Positions 1 through 10,430 of a stretch of DNA of 64,000 nucleotides are shown one piece after another. The notes beneath the pieces were generated by a model. The model did not search any database. It saw nothing but the letters and a program-made list of their open reading frames with translations, and was not told where the DNA came from. Location of the stretch: positions 38,894,475-38,958,474 of the forward strand of contig OX123205.2 of NCBI GenBank assembly GCA_944739405.2. The letters are read 5' to 3'. Position 1 is the first letter of the stretch, and the number at the start of each line of letters is the position of its first letter. The DNA is from Euclidia mi (lineage: Eukaryota; Arthropoda; Insecta; Lepidoptera; Erebidae). Both the position numbers and the translations under genes were made by a program.

Positions 1-363
1 GTGCCATGAAAAAGTGCTGGTCTGGGTGGGTAAGATGGCCCGTATCCATGTGATTTATGTTTTAGTAATGAATATTTTCCTGATTATTTATTATTTTAAT
101 ATTGCCATTGATGCAAACGCTTATAATGTAGAGAAAACCTTAATTTTATGTATGATCCTATTCGCCCCGATAATCGGGGCGATTCGGATATTTCTTTTTT
201 TTTTTAATTTTGATTAATATTTTGCTCAATTTATGAGTTATTTTAGTTTTGAAATGTTTTATATGTAGCTAAATAATTGTTGCTTACCGTTATGGCCAAT
301 AAAGTTACATATATTACACTTTAGTATGATTTTTATGTCCTCAAATAAAAAGTGATCCGATTC
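1..363. other. AT-rich stretch, no gene seen
   Basis: AT-rich DNA with poly-T runs. The short reading frame near its start is hydrophobic low-complexity sequence without a recognisable domain. I see no gene, terminal repeat or promoter here. Confidence 0.5.
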
Positions 364-988
364 GCCTCGGTCTACCCTTTTTTTTTTTTTTGGTGTCGGG
401 TTGGAAAATCCTCATGGAGTCCCTCCGCCCCGGGAGAAGGACGAAGGGGACTGTCAGACTCTTACTGACTAAAAACCAACCCGTGTTCCTCATGTACCCG
501 TGTGTCGGAGGGTAGGGATTCGCATAAGCATTCGTCGCTACCCACCGACGGGTATTGGCCCGCCAGATGGTCAGGCGGGCCCCGAACAAAACTCCCCTGG
601 CGGCGGATTAAGGTGTTGGGCTCCGCCGCCAAAACACTCAGCGGCCGCAGAGGATAGGGAGGACGGCAACGCAACACCGCATCTCCTCTTCCTCTGCGGC
701 CCCACCGCGACGCATCGAATGGTGCCATTTGGTCGCGGGAGATAGGGCGCGCGGCAACGTAACACCGACACGCCTCTCCTCCCGCAACCGCACCCGACTG
801 CGAGGGACAGACAGGACTGTCCCCCGCACCCGCACCGTTGGACGCATCCTGCGCAGGCCCCGTCAAGCCCACGCGGAGCGTCCCCTCCTGGATCCCTCTT
901 AGCTTCACCGCGGGTTACCAATCCACGGTTACTGAGCCCCCCCACCACGACAAGGTGGAGATCCCACGGGGGGGCCTCGGTCTACCCT
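364..988 (-). mobile_element. GC-rich poly-A retroposon, family E, copy 1, with 15-bp TSD
   Basis: A GC-rich unit of about 595 bp flanked by the direct repeat GCCTCGGTCTACCCT (364-378 and 974-988). On the minus strand it starts with a C run followed by GTGGGATCTCCACC and ends in a poly-A tract, seen on the plus strand as the T run after 378. Copy 2 (8258-8863) has the same start and end but a different 15-bp target duplication, so this is a mobile unit with defined ends that was moved by LINE-type reverse transcription. The overlapping GC-rich reading frames are not conserved between copies and I do not regard them as genes. No A box or B box was recognised. It could be a SINE or a non-autonomous LINE derivative. 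Confidence 0.85.
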
Positions 989-1220
989 ACTCATTGTACA
1001 AGCTCTGCTTAGCTTAGGGCTAGACAGTGATGTGTGTAATGGGCTAATGGGTAGAATATTTATTTATTTTTTGTTACCGACGACGTAAAGGTTATAAGTT
1101 TAAACCCAACAATTATTGTAAGTAATTATTATTGAGTGATTCTTGTTTCATGCTTTTTTATTTTTAGTTCAATGCCTATGATTGAATAGCTTAGTGTGGG
1201 ACCACCGTATAACCATACAT
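989..1220. other. Unclassified spacer
   Basis: Short AT-rich spacer between a retroposon and a SINE. Nothing recognised. Confidence 0.4.
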
Positions 1221-1469
1221 TGACTGCCTTCGTGGTCCAGTGGATAGCGTATGCGACTGCTGATCGGAGGTCCCGGGTTCGATTCCCGGGTCGGGCAAAA
1301 GTGTTACTGGGTTTTTCCGAATTCTCAGTAGCAGCACGGAGTCTGGTGATGTGCCCGGTAACAGCAATAGGCTCGCCCCGTATTACGTGGGACCTTAAAA
1401 TTCATGGCGAAATGTGGGTGTAACATTACAGCTCTGCCTACCCCTTCGGGGATACAGGCGTGAGCCTTA
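1221..1469 (+). mobile_element. tRNA-derived SINE, family A, near full length
   Basis: The head carries a pol III A box (TGGTCCAGTGG) and B box (GGTTCGATTCC) spaced as in a tRNA. The body follows (TTTTTCCGAATTCTCAGTAG, then TTACGTGGGACC). The 3' part is CTGCCTACCCCTTCGGGGAT followed by CAGGCGTGAG. Partial or whole copies recur at about ten places in the window. The tRNA-like head is part of the SINE and not a functional tRNA gene. Its 3' tail resembles that of the LINE fragments near 48308, 49376 and 62043. Confidence 0.85.
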
Positions 1470-1753
1470 AGAATTATTATTTCCAACATGATATCTTATG
1501 ATATAAAAGCTCTATACAACCGCAGTGCTAAGGCGTAGAGCCGCGCCCTCACTGCAGCCGAGCGCAACCGCGGCTAATGATATAATCAATTAAACACCTA
1601 CTGTGCATTCGCCAATCTCTATCAGTATGTTTTACTTTAAAATCTAGATATGTGTAAAATTCTTGGATTAGGTACCTACTGACTGACAGACAACGCACGG
1701 CTAAAACTATTAGGCGCAAAAAGCTAAAATATGGCATATACCTATATTAACCT
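1470..1753. repeat. Spacer with a degraded TC...CTAG-type repeat fragment
   Basis: At about 1650-1740 the text CTGACTGACAGACA and its neighbours resemble the TC end of the repeat at 53271-53479 (family F), in the same orientation. The rest is unclassified. Confidence 0.4.
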
Positions 1754-1754
1754 A

Positions 1755-2028
1755 ATGGAGGGAAAGAGGAACCCATCACGCTTCCTCGGATTGACCACCT
1801 AAACTAATGCAATAGAAAAAGGTTGACCATACCGAACTCATCTAAAAGGAATGGTATGGCTGTAAGAATATAGCGGGATACTGCAAGTCAGGTATCTTTC
1901 GGGAACCCATACCTACCCTATATCCGCCCTTATCCTTTTAGAGGAGTTCGGTATTGTCAACCTTTTTCTATTGCAATAGTTGGGGTGGTCAATCTGAGGG
2001 TGCGTGGTGGATTCCTCTTTCCTTCCAT
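1755..2028. mobile_element. Palindromic MITE with about 100-bp TIRs, TA target
   Basis: Both arms read inward as ATGG(A)GGGAAAGAGGAA, later GATTGACCACC and AATAGAAAAAGGTTGAC. The centre is short and unrelated to any gene. The outer ends sit between TA dinucleotides, which fits a Tc1/mariner-type target. There is no coding capacity, so it would need a transposase in trans. Confidence 0.7.
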
Positions 2029-2235
2029 TACGTTACAATGGAGTTCCGCCAAGTAACGCCTGATTCAATCAGCTATGGCATATAATATTATATATTCTTT
2101 GGTGACAGTATTGTTTACGAAGGAAGGCTTAGCCATAATTCCCACGGGATCGCGTAGAAACGGTTAAATTAAAATAAAAAGTGTGGACTCAGCTGTGGGC
2201 ATTCTCTAATGCCATTTTTATCATATTTTTTTTAT

Positions 2236-2345
2236 AGACTCACGCCTGTATCCCCTAAGGGGTAGACAGAGGTGTAATATTACACCCACATTTCGCCATG
2301 AATTTTTAGATCCCACGTAATAGGGGGCGAGCCTATTGCCGTTCT
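2236..2345 (-). mobile_element. SINE family A, 3' fragment
   Basis: Reverse-complement match to the family A 3' part: the tail, the CCCACATTTCGCCATG block and the conserved GGCGAGCCTATTG block. The copy lacks the tRNA-like head. Confidence 0.8.
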
Positions 2346-2659
2346 ATTTAGTATCTAGTACCATATAAGATAAAAATAGAAGAAACGTGTTTTATCATCG
2401 AATTTGTTTATTATCTGTCTCATTCCTGGCCACAGGTCTCTTACTCTCTTCTCGAAAGCCCAGGTCTAAAATAACAATTTGTGGACCACTTTAAGAGTTG
2501 TCTCGTGTGAGAATCGACCCAACAATACATGTCAGTTATGTAGTACTATCATAACCACAGAATAGATTATATTCTGTGGTTATGTGTTAATTAATGCGTG
2601 CAGTCAAATAATTGGTAAGGTGGACAGATATATAGGTAATTTTACTTAGATATTTAATA
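2346..2659. other. Spacer with a perfect 15-bp hairpin
   Basis: Unclassified AT-rich DNA. It contains a perfect inverted repeat, arms 2550-2564 and 2570-2584 (CATAACCACAGAATA) around a 5-base loop. No gene is seen. Confidence 0.5.
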
Positions 2660-2930
2660 TAAGGGGCTGGATAGCCTCGATGTGATACTAACAGATTGCC
2701 ATGTAGAGGGTATCAGTTTCGGAGCCACGGCACGCACCACTGACTTTTCAAAGTTATGTGCGTACTGAATTGTTAATTATTCGACTGCACGTTGGCATAG
2801 TGGTTCGGCTGTCGTGACAATCTTTGACAGTCGTTATAGGGAGTCTGTACCTGTGAATAAATTGACACTTCTCTAAACCATAGAATATATGGGTACCCCT
2901 TTAGCCATCTCAAGTATCCCAATCCCAAGT

Positions 2931-4232
2931 TAGTGTTGTAAAAAAGCTCGAGTCGGCGCTTAAACGCTTGAGTCGTCGCTTAAGCAGATTGCTAATGCTC
3001 AAGTCGGGACTCGACTGAAGCGCTCGACGCTCGAGCATTGGCTTTAGCGTTATAGTGAAAAAGCATTTTCCGAGCACCGGACTCAGCGCTCGGCTCGAGC
3101 TTGAGCGCGCGTTTAGATTACATAGGTAGGGAAACTGTTAAAAAGATAGTATAATTGAAATGAGAGAATGTCAGTTTTATTAAAATACTTATTTATGCAT
3201 ACAATATGCCATAATATGATCTACGCCATAAGGCCCAAATTAAATTACAAATGTGGTTTAGCTGAACTTGCTGTACAATTCCTGACTACGTAGTGATCTT
3301 TCTTAGCAACTAAGTTAAATTAAATACCTTCCTAAAATCATCACACACGTTTGCAACACTATAATTTTTAACCATGAGGAAAGACACATACCTACTGGCC
3401 TGTATATTTTCGTTACTAAGTCTGTTCCTTCTTTAAGTTATGATAAAGCCAGTTTTTGAAAATGCCACTTCGCTTGGCATACCTGCTCGTGCTAGGAACA
3501 GATAACATTTCGAATGCCAGTTTAGATAAGTTGGACAATATAGTTTGCTTATTTTTAACCACAACATCACATCTGTGTTCTCAGGTTCAATGGATATATT
3601 TAAATAACTATCAATCTCATCTATAGAGCTTCTATCGGATTGTTGTTTATATATATTGAAGAAAATAATGATTTTGTGGTCTGAATTTCAGGTTCTCGAT
3701 TTTCCATCCTATCTTCACGAGGAGGTGACGCATAATATTCATTTTGATACATTTGTTTTAATTTTCTTAATGGTTCCGTATTGATTTTATTCATGAAATA
3801 ATTATTATTCAGAGGCGGATCTAATATTGTAGCTATTTCTGCAAGATCAGTTTTTATCAGTGAAGAGTATTAATTTAAATTCGCTTCGTAAGCGTTTACG
3901 GATTTTTTTAATAAATTTACATTTCGAAATTGTTGCATGTGATGCAACAACGAGTTCATGACGGGATTAACATAATAAAATATTAGTAATACTCACCGTA
4001 CCTACCGCCCGCCACAACTCCTAACATTTTTCTCGCATTCCTCGCATTTAAAAATTACTTTAAAAATTACAACGCTTTGAACGCTTGAGCGCATAACTCG
4101 AGCATTAAACTCTAAACTCTCAACGCTCGCAAGCCTTAAACGCTCAAGCGTTTAACGCTTGAGTCTAAAACGCTCCAAAGCGTCGACTCAGCGCTTAACG
4201 CTTGACGCTCAGCGCTCGTTTTTACAACACTA
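2931..4232. mobile_element. hAT-superfamily DNA transposon, degenerate
   Basis: A 1,302-bp element with terminal inverted repeats TAGTGTTGTAAAAA and an exact 8-bp target duplication TCCCAAGT (2923-2930 and 4233-4240), the hAT signature. Both subterminal zones (about 2945-3115 and 4070-4225) are packed with variants of CGCTTGAGCG/CTCGAGC in both orientations, resembling subterminal transposase-binding arrays. The interior holds a decayed transposase on the minus strand. No intact gene remains, so the element is dead or non-autonomous. Confidence 0.9.
3360..3860 (-). pseudogene. hAT transposase remnant, C-terminal dimerisation region
   Basis: Minus-strand translation in shifting frames recovers a stretch with EIATILDPPL, then DEIDSYL, then AGMPSEVAFSKTGFIIT, a stop, RRNRLSNENIQ and ASRYVSFLM. 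This matches the conserved end of hAT transposases, where a PSER.FS motif is followed by an RRNRLSPENV-like motif. Several frameshifts and stops break it. The N-terminal zinc finger and most of the catalytic core are not recognisable. It lies inside matching hAT termini. Confidence 0.8.
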
Positions 4233-4270
4233 TCCCAAGTCCCTTTGGGATGCGGTTGTCAGATAGACAG

Positions 4271-4416
4271 ATTACAGGTAGTAGAGCCTTGCTGATTTCA
4301 GCATGAATGGGCCGGCTCGACCGGGGAAGTACTACCCTCTCACAGAAAATCGACGTAAAGTATTAATCGACGTAAATTATAAAGTTTAATTTTCACTTGC
4401 AAAAGCTCTCTAAACA
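4271..4416 (+). mobile_element. Retroposon family G fragment
   Basis: GTAGTAGAGCCTTGCTGATT, followed by GGGCCGGCTCGACCGGGGAA and a CTACCCTCTCACAG block, also occurs at 11956-12048 inside a longer unit with an A-rich tail. This copy is a fragment. Confidence 0.65.
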
Positions 4417-4530
4417 ATGCAGGAGAACATCGTGAGGAAATCTGTATATCTGACTATCTTCCATCACGTTTTCAGAACACATGTGAAGTCTGCCAACCTT
4501 TTTTTGTGGCCTATGGTCTACCCTTCTCAT
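4417..4530 (+). mobile_element. SINE family D fragment
   Basis: Divergent match to the family D body: AACATCGTGAGGAAA, then ACATGTGAAGTCTGCCAACC and a block ending TCTACCCTTCTCAT. The head and tail are missing. Confidence 0.65.
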
Positions 4531-4727
4531 AATAAAATTAAAAAGTGGACCGAGCTACGTTAGTACTATATATATTCTGTGACCGAGCCCAAGAATGGGA
4601 CCGACTATACAAAAGGTTGATGATGACCTACCAAGACTTTCAAGCTAGATAAGGTTTGGTTGAACCAGAGTCCCAATTACGAGTATGTAAGGACAGGATA
4701 TTTTCATGATAATATATATTTCCTCTT
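4531..4727. other. Unclassified, possibly LINE-related
   Basis: No open frame of note. A GATGATGACC stretch and the surrounding sequence look like LINE or SINE debris, but I cannot place it. Confidence 0.3.
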
Positions 4728-4962
4728 GACCGTGTGGTGACGGATTAAGAATACGGACTGTCACCGCCCCATATCATCCCATGGGTGCCGTAAGAGCCGA
4801 CACGGGAGCATATTATGCAGAGAACAACATGTAAAAGAAGGAAAACTTGATACAAACCCTATACCAACCCGTTTGGCCAGCGTGGTATAGAAGGCCAATT
4901 CCTCCTTTCAAAGTAGAGGCCTAGTCCAGCAGTGGACTTTTAAAGGCTGATGATGATGATAT
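4728..4962 (+). mobile_element. Interspersed repeat family B, near full length
   Basis: Starts CGTGTGGTGACGGATTAAGA, then a TCACCGCCCC block, and ends CCAGCAGTGGA, a GGCTGATG block and a GATGATG tail. At least six other copies lie in this window in both orientations. The head has no clear B box. The 3' part resembles the end of the LINE at 48880-49262. Confidence 0.8.
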
Positions 4963-5507
4963 TTCCTCTTAAGTGGTAGTTATAAAACATAAGACTAAGT
5001 CGTGAAGTATGTTCCATAGGTACTGCTATGTGTTTAGGGTGTCGCTATGAAGATGTTTCTCTTTCTATTCTACTTAAAAAAAAATCTTCTTTTTTATTTG
5101 TCAGACTTATTATAAAAACCGTTTACCCTTTTCTTGGGATCTTTCTCAGTATTTCAAATTGTATCCCACATTCTTATTAATACGATAAGACCAAGGCAAC
5201 AATCAGTCATAGTACAAAGACCTCACATAATTTTTTACCTTCACTTGTAATTCATGAATTGCAACACAAAATGACTCCCATGACTAATCAAACTTACTAC
5301 AATAATGTCGAAGGCGTTGTTTCACAACAGTGACGTCATATGCCATAGTTTCATATTTGTTACGTCATCACCATAATTATTCCTTCGAGGGGTTCAGCCA
5401 ATACCGAATACTATGGGCCACATGTACGTTTTTAAATTACTAGTTGTGCCCTAGGCACTAGCTTCAGTGATTTTATTTTCGCGCAACTACCTACTAAAGG
5501 TTGTAGC
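4963..5507. other. Unclassified intergenic DNA
   Basis: AT-rich sequence without terminal repeats, conserved reading frames or matches to the other repeat families here. Confidence 0.4.
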
Positions 5508-5616
5508 AAAGGCAACGATAGCCTAGTGGAGATACCAACGGACTGCCATGCAGAGGGTATCGGGGTTCGAATCCACGGCGCGCACGAATGACTTTTTGAA
5601 GTTAAGTGCGTATTAA

Positions 5617-7233
5617 CACGTTTGCGTGAGCAACGTCTTACAACGTCGTGTTGATATGATTTTGAAATGGCGCAACGTCAAACGACGTCCTCTAGATTGT
5701 CATATTTATTTAGACGGAACGTCTTTGGACGACGATGTTAAGAGCAAATTCCTATGGCGCATCTACTTAGCGCCGCAACACGTTCGATTTTCGAAGCCAA
5801 AACAACCGCATGACCAAAAAAGTTAACATCTTTCTAGTTTTGTACCCACACATGCAAAGGTAGCGCGCACAAACTCGCAACGTCTTATGACGTCCTCCCT
5901 TGTACCGCTATCCCCACTGCCAGTCGACCTGCGCGCAGTGAGACCACCTAACGTGTGTGTATTGTGAACGCCATCCAACTTATCTGGATTACGTAATATT
6001 TTATCATAAAAGGTTAGTAAATATTATAAATTTTTTTATTACACTTACTTGGTAGGTATAAGTATCCGCATGTTTTTGAGGAACAAATAATGTAATAACT
6101 AACATGAATTTGTTCAATTTCAAATCAGAAGTTTGTAACGGATTTTGTTTTATTTTTTTGCATTTGCTTATTTTGAACGGTGAGAATATGGTAATAATCA
6201 TAAAATAAATGGTGTTATGGTTTTTATATTTACGTAACATATAGTTACATTGCTATTTGCTTTAGTAAAGGTGTAATATTGCATTGTAATAGATGGATAA
6301 GGAAGAACAACGTATCATGAAACTTTTCGACAAGCGTCATCGACGGGAAGCACAATACCAGATCCATTTAGTGTTAGTGATGATGATGAATATGGATCTG
6401 ACGGAGACTATAATTCTTGTAATGATGAAGTTAGTAGTGACAGCAATACTTCTGTAAAGGCAAGTAGGTTATGTCGTCGCAATCGTTCTTCTATTAATTC
6501 TCAACCTGTAAGTACAGCTCCAATGCATAATCGTACGTCTAGTTCGAGCTCATCGTCATCATCTGATGTGAACCGAACTGAATCTCTACAGACTGATTCT
6601 GACGAATGTCAAGATGTGTCCTTAATTGAAAATGGTCCACGAAGTCACGATGATTCTATTACTTCGTGTGAATCTGTGCAATCGGAATCAATACTCCGGT
6701 GTAATGCTACCCAAACGGTCGAAGAGCAACAGGAGCGTGATTATAGTTCGAATATACCAATGCAAGACCCAGAACCAGGTCCAAGCAATGTACCGGAAAG
6801 GCATAACAGGCCCGTTACACCACTACAACTGTAAATTGGGAACACACAGAATTAGATATCCCAGACTTCAATTTCGATTCTACATCAATAGATTCGTAAA
6901 AATAAGAATGTTAAGAGCTTTTGATTAAACTTTTGTTCCTTTATATCCAGTTGTATCATTTCAATTTCCTTAATTTAAGTTGACGTTGTGTCATTTAGCA
7001 TGGCATGTCAGACCAAAGAAATATAACCTAAGGCATCCAATCTCTTTGTGTCAGACCTACGTGATGGCGGCAGCGTATATAGACGTCGGACGTCAAATAA
7101 CGTTGCGCCACGTAACATACTTCTAAGACGTACGTATTACGGCGCGACGTCTTTAGACGTTGCTTAGCTTTGTATGGGAAAATGGTGCGCCTGAGTACCA
7201 ACATTGAGAAATGAGGTTGCTCACGCGAACGTG
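5617..7233. mobile_element. piggyBac-like element with TTAA target duplication
   Basis: A 1,617-bp element between TTAA at 5613-5616 and TTAA at 7234-7237, with inverted ends CACGTT(T/C)GCGTGAGCAAC. TTAA duplication with short inverted ends is diagnostic of the piggyBac superfamily. Subterminal regions on both sides carry many CAACGTC/GACGTTG motifs, likely transposase-binding sites. The plus-strand interior codes for an acidic, serine-rich segment but no catalytic domain, so the element is non-autonomous or internally deleted. Confidence 0.88.
6293..6895 (+). pseudogene. N-terminal remnant of a piggyBac-like transposase
   Basis: An ATG at 6293 (MDKEEQRIMKLFD) leads into a frame that breaks. 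A +/-1 shift gives a long open stretch with DPFSVSDDDEYGSDGD, a run of nine serines near 6540-6565, and PEPGPSNVPERHN. A further shift after a stop at 6832 gives WEHTELDIPDF. Acidic, serine-rich N termini of this kind precede the catalytic DDD domain in piggyBac transposases. No catalytic domain follows. Calling it piggyBac rests mainly on the surrounding TTAA and inverted ends; the protein segment alone would not be enough. Confidence 0.6.
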
Positions 7234-7441
7234 TTAAATTGTTAATTATCGCTTGCCTGTACCTCAGAGAGCACGTTAAATCGTCGGTTTCGGCTGTCAT
7301 AAAGATCTTTGACAGTCGTTATGGGGAGTCAGTACCCTCAAATAAACTGTTACTGGTCTAAACCATGGAATATCGCTATCCCTTCGGGTTCCGGAGGTCA
7401 GACGACAGTCGATCTGTGGAAAAGTTGATATTCTGTCATAT

Positions 7442-7688
7442 CAGGGGGCCAATTCTGCTATTTTTATATGACATTGATATTATATTTTGAATGGATTTAG
7501 AAGCGGTATTCTGATAATCTAATGTCATTATCGTTTAATTTAAAATAAACAGTTCGTCGTTGACACATACGATCTCGTTACAATTTCATTCAAATATCAG
7601 ATAATTTAGAAGAATACGCTTTTTGTGACGTAAGTATGACACTGACATGATATCGAGACTATATTAATTTAGCAGAATTGGGCCCCTG
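7442..7688. mobile_element. MITE family N, copy 1 (247 bp)
   Basis: Inverted ends CAGGGG(G/C)CCAATTCTGCTA frame an AT-rich, non-coding interior. A second copy at 58724-59209 is interrupted by a Helitron-like insertion, so this copy serves as its empty-site reference. It lies inside the family C SINE. Confidence 0.8.
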
Positions 7689-7871
7689 GTTAGACCAGTT
7701 AGCTGAACTCGGACTCCAAGGCGTGTAAGGCTTATATGCAACCGGGATAACGCTAGGACTGCCTTGTTGCCCTCGGGCAAAGTGTTATTGGGTTTTTCCG
7801 TTAGGAAATTCTCAGTAGCATCACGGAGTCTGGTAATGTGCCCGGTACGGCAATATGCTCGCCCCCTATTA

Positions 7872-9030
7872 GAAAGAAAGATATAAAGCGTTTATTTCTA
7901 ACAGACGAAAGACATGAACAAACAAGATAATATGAACAAAAATAGATTACAATAATCTGTACACGCCTGTCGCCTGCATAAAAATAGGAGGCCTGTTCAG
8001 CATATTGCCGGACGCATGTGCCCGGCGCTGGTTTTCAACTGGCTCCTCAGTTGACGCGGACGTCAAAACCAATAAGCAATTTAACGAACTATATTATAAT
8101 ATTTAACATGAATAATATTTTTAAAAAAATTTACATAGTGAGCAAAACCCCAGGATTACATTTTTTTTTGCTTCACTCTATTTATGACAACATTCGTGAA
8201 TGCACATTCCGGTTAATTTCTGACATTGACACATATTATCCTACAGTAATGTCACCTTTTATTTTTATTTTTTTGGTGTCGGGTTGGAAAATCCTCATGG
8301 AGTCCCTTCGCCCTGGGAGGAAGGACGAAGGGGACTGTCAGACTCTTACTGACTAAAAACCAACCCGTGTTCCTCACGTACCCGTGTGTCGGAGGGTCGG
8401 GTATCGCTGAAGCATGCCTCGCTATCCCCCGACGGGTATTGGCCCGCCAGATGGTCAGGCGGGCCCCGAACAAAACCCCCTTGGCGGCGGATGAAGGTGT
8501 TGGGCTCCGCCGCCAAAACACCCAGCGGCCGCAGAGGATAGGGAGGATGGCAACGCAACACCGCATCTCCTCTTCCTCTGCGGCCCCACCGCGACGCAAC
8601 GATGGTGCGCCCCCATTTGGTCGCGGGAGATAGGGCGCGCGGCAACGCAACACCGACACGCCTCTCCTCCCGCGACCACACCCGACTGCGAGGGACAGAA
8701 GAACTGTCCCTCGCACCCGCCCCTTTGGACGCATCCTGCGCGGGCCTCCATCAAGCCCAAGCGGAGCGTCCCCTCCTGGATCCCTCTTAGCTTCACCGCG
8801 GGTGACCAATCCACGGTTACTAAGCCCCCCCACCACGACAAGGTGGAGATCCCACGGGGGGGGACAGTAATGTCACCTACCTATAAGTACGATTACGTTA
8901 CATAACTTACATAATCGATTAACAAAGACAAGTGTCAGAAATACGATTCAATTACATAATAAAAACAAAAACAACATGAAGAAATAATTTCTGTGCTTTA
9001 ACATAAACACGCATGCTAGTGAATGCTAAA
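7872..9030 (-). mobile_element. LINE 3'-end fragment, itself split by retroposon E
   Basis: Begins (plus strand) GAAAGAAAGATATAAAGCG and TTTATTTC, which on the minus strand reads as an AATAAA-containing LINE tail ending in a CTTT-rich repeat. ATTA is present at both junctions with the host SINE. Family E copy 2 sits inside at 8258-8863. No reverse transcriptase is left, so the LINE clade cannot be named. Confidence 0.5.
8243..8878 (-). mobile_element. GC-rich poly-A retroposon, family E, copy 2, with 15-bp TSD
   Basis: Flanked by ACAGTAATGTCACCT at 8243-8257 and 8864-8878. It shares its start, internal CCGCCGCCAAAACAC and GGTGTCGGGTTGG blocks and its A-rich tail with copy 1, to which it is very similar over about 590 bp. 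The same ends with a different target duplication prove independent insertion of a full-length unit. Confidence 0.9.
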
Positions 9031-9163
9031 GGTTATTACGTGGGACCTAAAAATTCATGGCGAAATGTGGGTGTAATATTACACCTCTGCCTACCCCTTT
9101 ATGGATACAGGCGTGAGTCTATCTATATATACACTGTCCCACTGCTGGGCACGGGCCTCTTCT

Positions 9164-10430
9164 CAGTATTTATACCTACTTATCAATAAATTAAATCACA
9201 ACATTAAACATTTCAAATAAAATTAAACAAGGAATATAACAATTAAGATTACATTATGAACATTATTAACATTTATTACAATTTTATAGATAATACCTAA
9301 AATTTAATTTTTGACATTGATATTGAATACTATTTATTGAATATGCTTTAATTATTCATTTATTGCACTACACCTTATATTCTAATGTCATAGGTTATTG
9401 ATATGTCGCATAATATTAATAGCAATTACAGATGGTTTATCAAAAAATATGTCTGTGTCTGGACTATTTTGTAAAAAATTATTGATTTGCATTATTGCCC
9501 TAGCCGTAGGACTATTATGTGCTTGAGAAGATCGGTTTGATGTTGGGTAGGCGAACAATTGATGCTGTCGTCGACCACAGGCACGCAAGTATTTATCAGG
9601 TACATAAAAATAGATGCTCTCTCGTACTGCTGGATTGTCAATCTTATTGATTAATAGTTGGTAATAATGCATTAGGTGTGAAAACTGTCTCCTAAGTTCT
9701 AACGTATCGAGTCCAACCATACCTGAGACAAACAAGGACGGGTACAAAAATGGATAGTAACCGTAGGTACGTTTATATATGCAGCGGGCAAATTTACGCT
9801 GAACCTTTTCGACCATGAGTACATACAGCTGTTCTTTTGGACTCCACACAATTGCATTATACTCCAGCTTGCTACGTACGTAGGCGTTATAAAGCAATTT
9901 GATAGCCTGGACATTTTTAAACTGCAGGGTGGTTCTAATTATGAATCCAAGAGATCTATTTGCGTCTTTCGTTGTCTGTTTGATGTGATCGTGAAAAGTC
10001 ACCTTGCTATCTATAGTGACTCCTAGGTCACGTATTGCGGTAACACGCTCTAGTGGAGTGCCTGCCAATTCGTAATTTACCAGTATAGGAGTACGGGACC
10101 GAGTAAAAGTAATAGTTTTACATTTTGTGATATTAAGGGGAAGTTTATTTTGTTTACTCCATGTGTTAACCGCATCGATATCACATTGCAGTGCATCACA
10201 ATTTTTATTGCTGGTGACAGAAAGGTAAAGCTTCAGATCATCAGCAAACATAAGACACTCAGCATTACGTACCATATTAGGAAGATCATTAATCATGATC
10301 AGGAATAGAGTTGGACCTAATGTACTACCCTGGCTTACTCCGGAGCGAGTGTAATATTCGTCAGATCGATGTTGTCCCATTTTCACAAATTGCCTCCGAT
10401 CTCTGAGATAGCTTGCCATAAAAGTAAGGA
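9164..10430 (-). mobile_element. 5'-truncated non-LTR retrotransposon (LINE)
   Basis: Contains the C-terminal half of a reverse transcriptase ORF on the minus strand and an AT-rich 3' UTR toward 9164. It is truncated at the 5' side inside the RT domain, as is usual for LINE insertions. It landed in a family D SINE. Confidence 0.8.
9388..10419 (-). pseudogene. LINE reverse transcriptase, C-terminal 343 codons
   Basis: The frame is open but lacks the endonuclease and the N-terminal half of the RT. Visible RT blocks: GVSQGSTLGPTLFLIMINDL (the xPQG-like block, here with SQG) near the start, then the catalytic MFADDLKLY (the FADD form of YxDD). After these come the thumb and a C-terminal region with YNAYVRSKLEYNAIVW, a motif shared by jockey/I/CR1-group LINEs. 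A full ORF2 is roughly 900-1000 residues, so about two thirds is missing and it cannot move itself. Precise clade not determined. Confidence 0.85.

Larger units (their letters stand above)
2660..4270 (+). mobile_element. SINE family C copy split by a hAT element
   Basis: The degenerate tRNA-like head starts near 2665 and the body runs to 2930. The remainder resumes at 4241 (CCCTTTGGGATGCGG). The join restores the family C body seen intact at 45032-45406, so the hAT element at 2931-4232 landed inside an older SINE. Confidence 0.75.
5508..7757 (+). mobile_element. SINE family C copy split by two insertions
   Basis: The tRNA-like head (A box TAGCCTAGTGG, B-box-like GGTTCGAATCC) and early body occupy 5508-5616. 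The middle body resumes at 7234-7441, and the 3' end with GGGATAACGCTAGGA lies at 7689-7757. The gaps are a piggyBac-like element (5617-7233) and a MITE (7442-7688). Removing both restores the structure of the intact copy at 45032-45406. Confidence 0.85.
7758..9122 (+). mobile_element. SINE family A copy split by later insertions
   Basis: The 5' part (truncated head, CGGGCAAAGTGTTATTGGG, body to CGCCCCCTATTA) ends at 7871. The 3' part resumes at ATTACGTGGGACC near 9031 and runs to the tail at 9122. The two halves abut perfectly when 7872-9030 is removed. Confidence 0.8.

Noticed and set aside
364..978. Several overlapping long GC-rich reading frames (also at 8250-8840 and 22440-22980)
   Set aside because: They lie in retroposon family E; frames differ between copies, are Arg/Gly-rich and have no domain. 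Length comes from GC content.
1229..1300. tRNA-like sequences with A and B boxes (here and in other SINE heads)
   Set aside because: Each is the 5' head of a repeated SINE, lacks convincing acceptor-stem pairing and continues into a SINE body.
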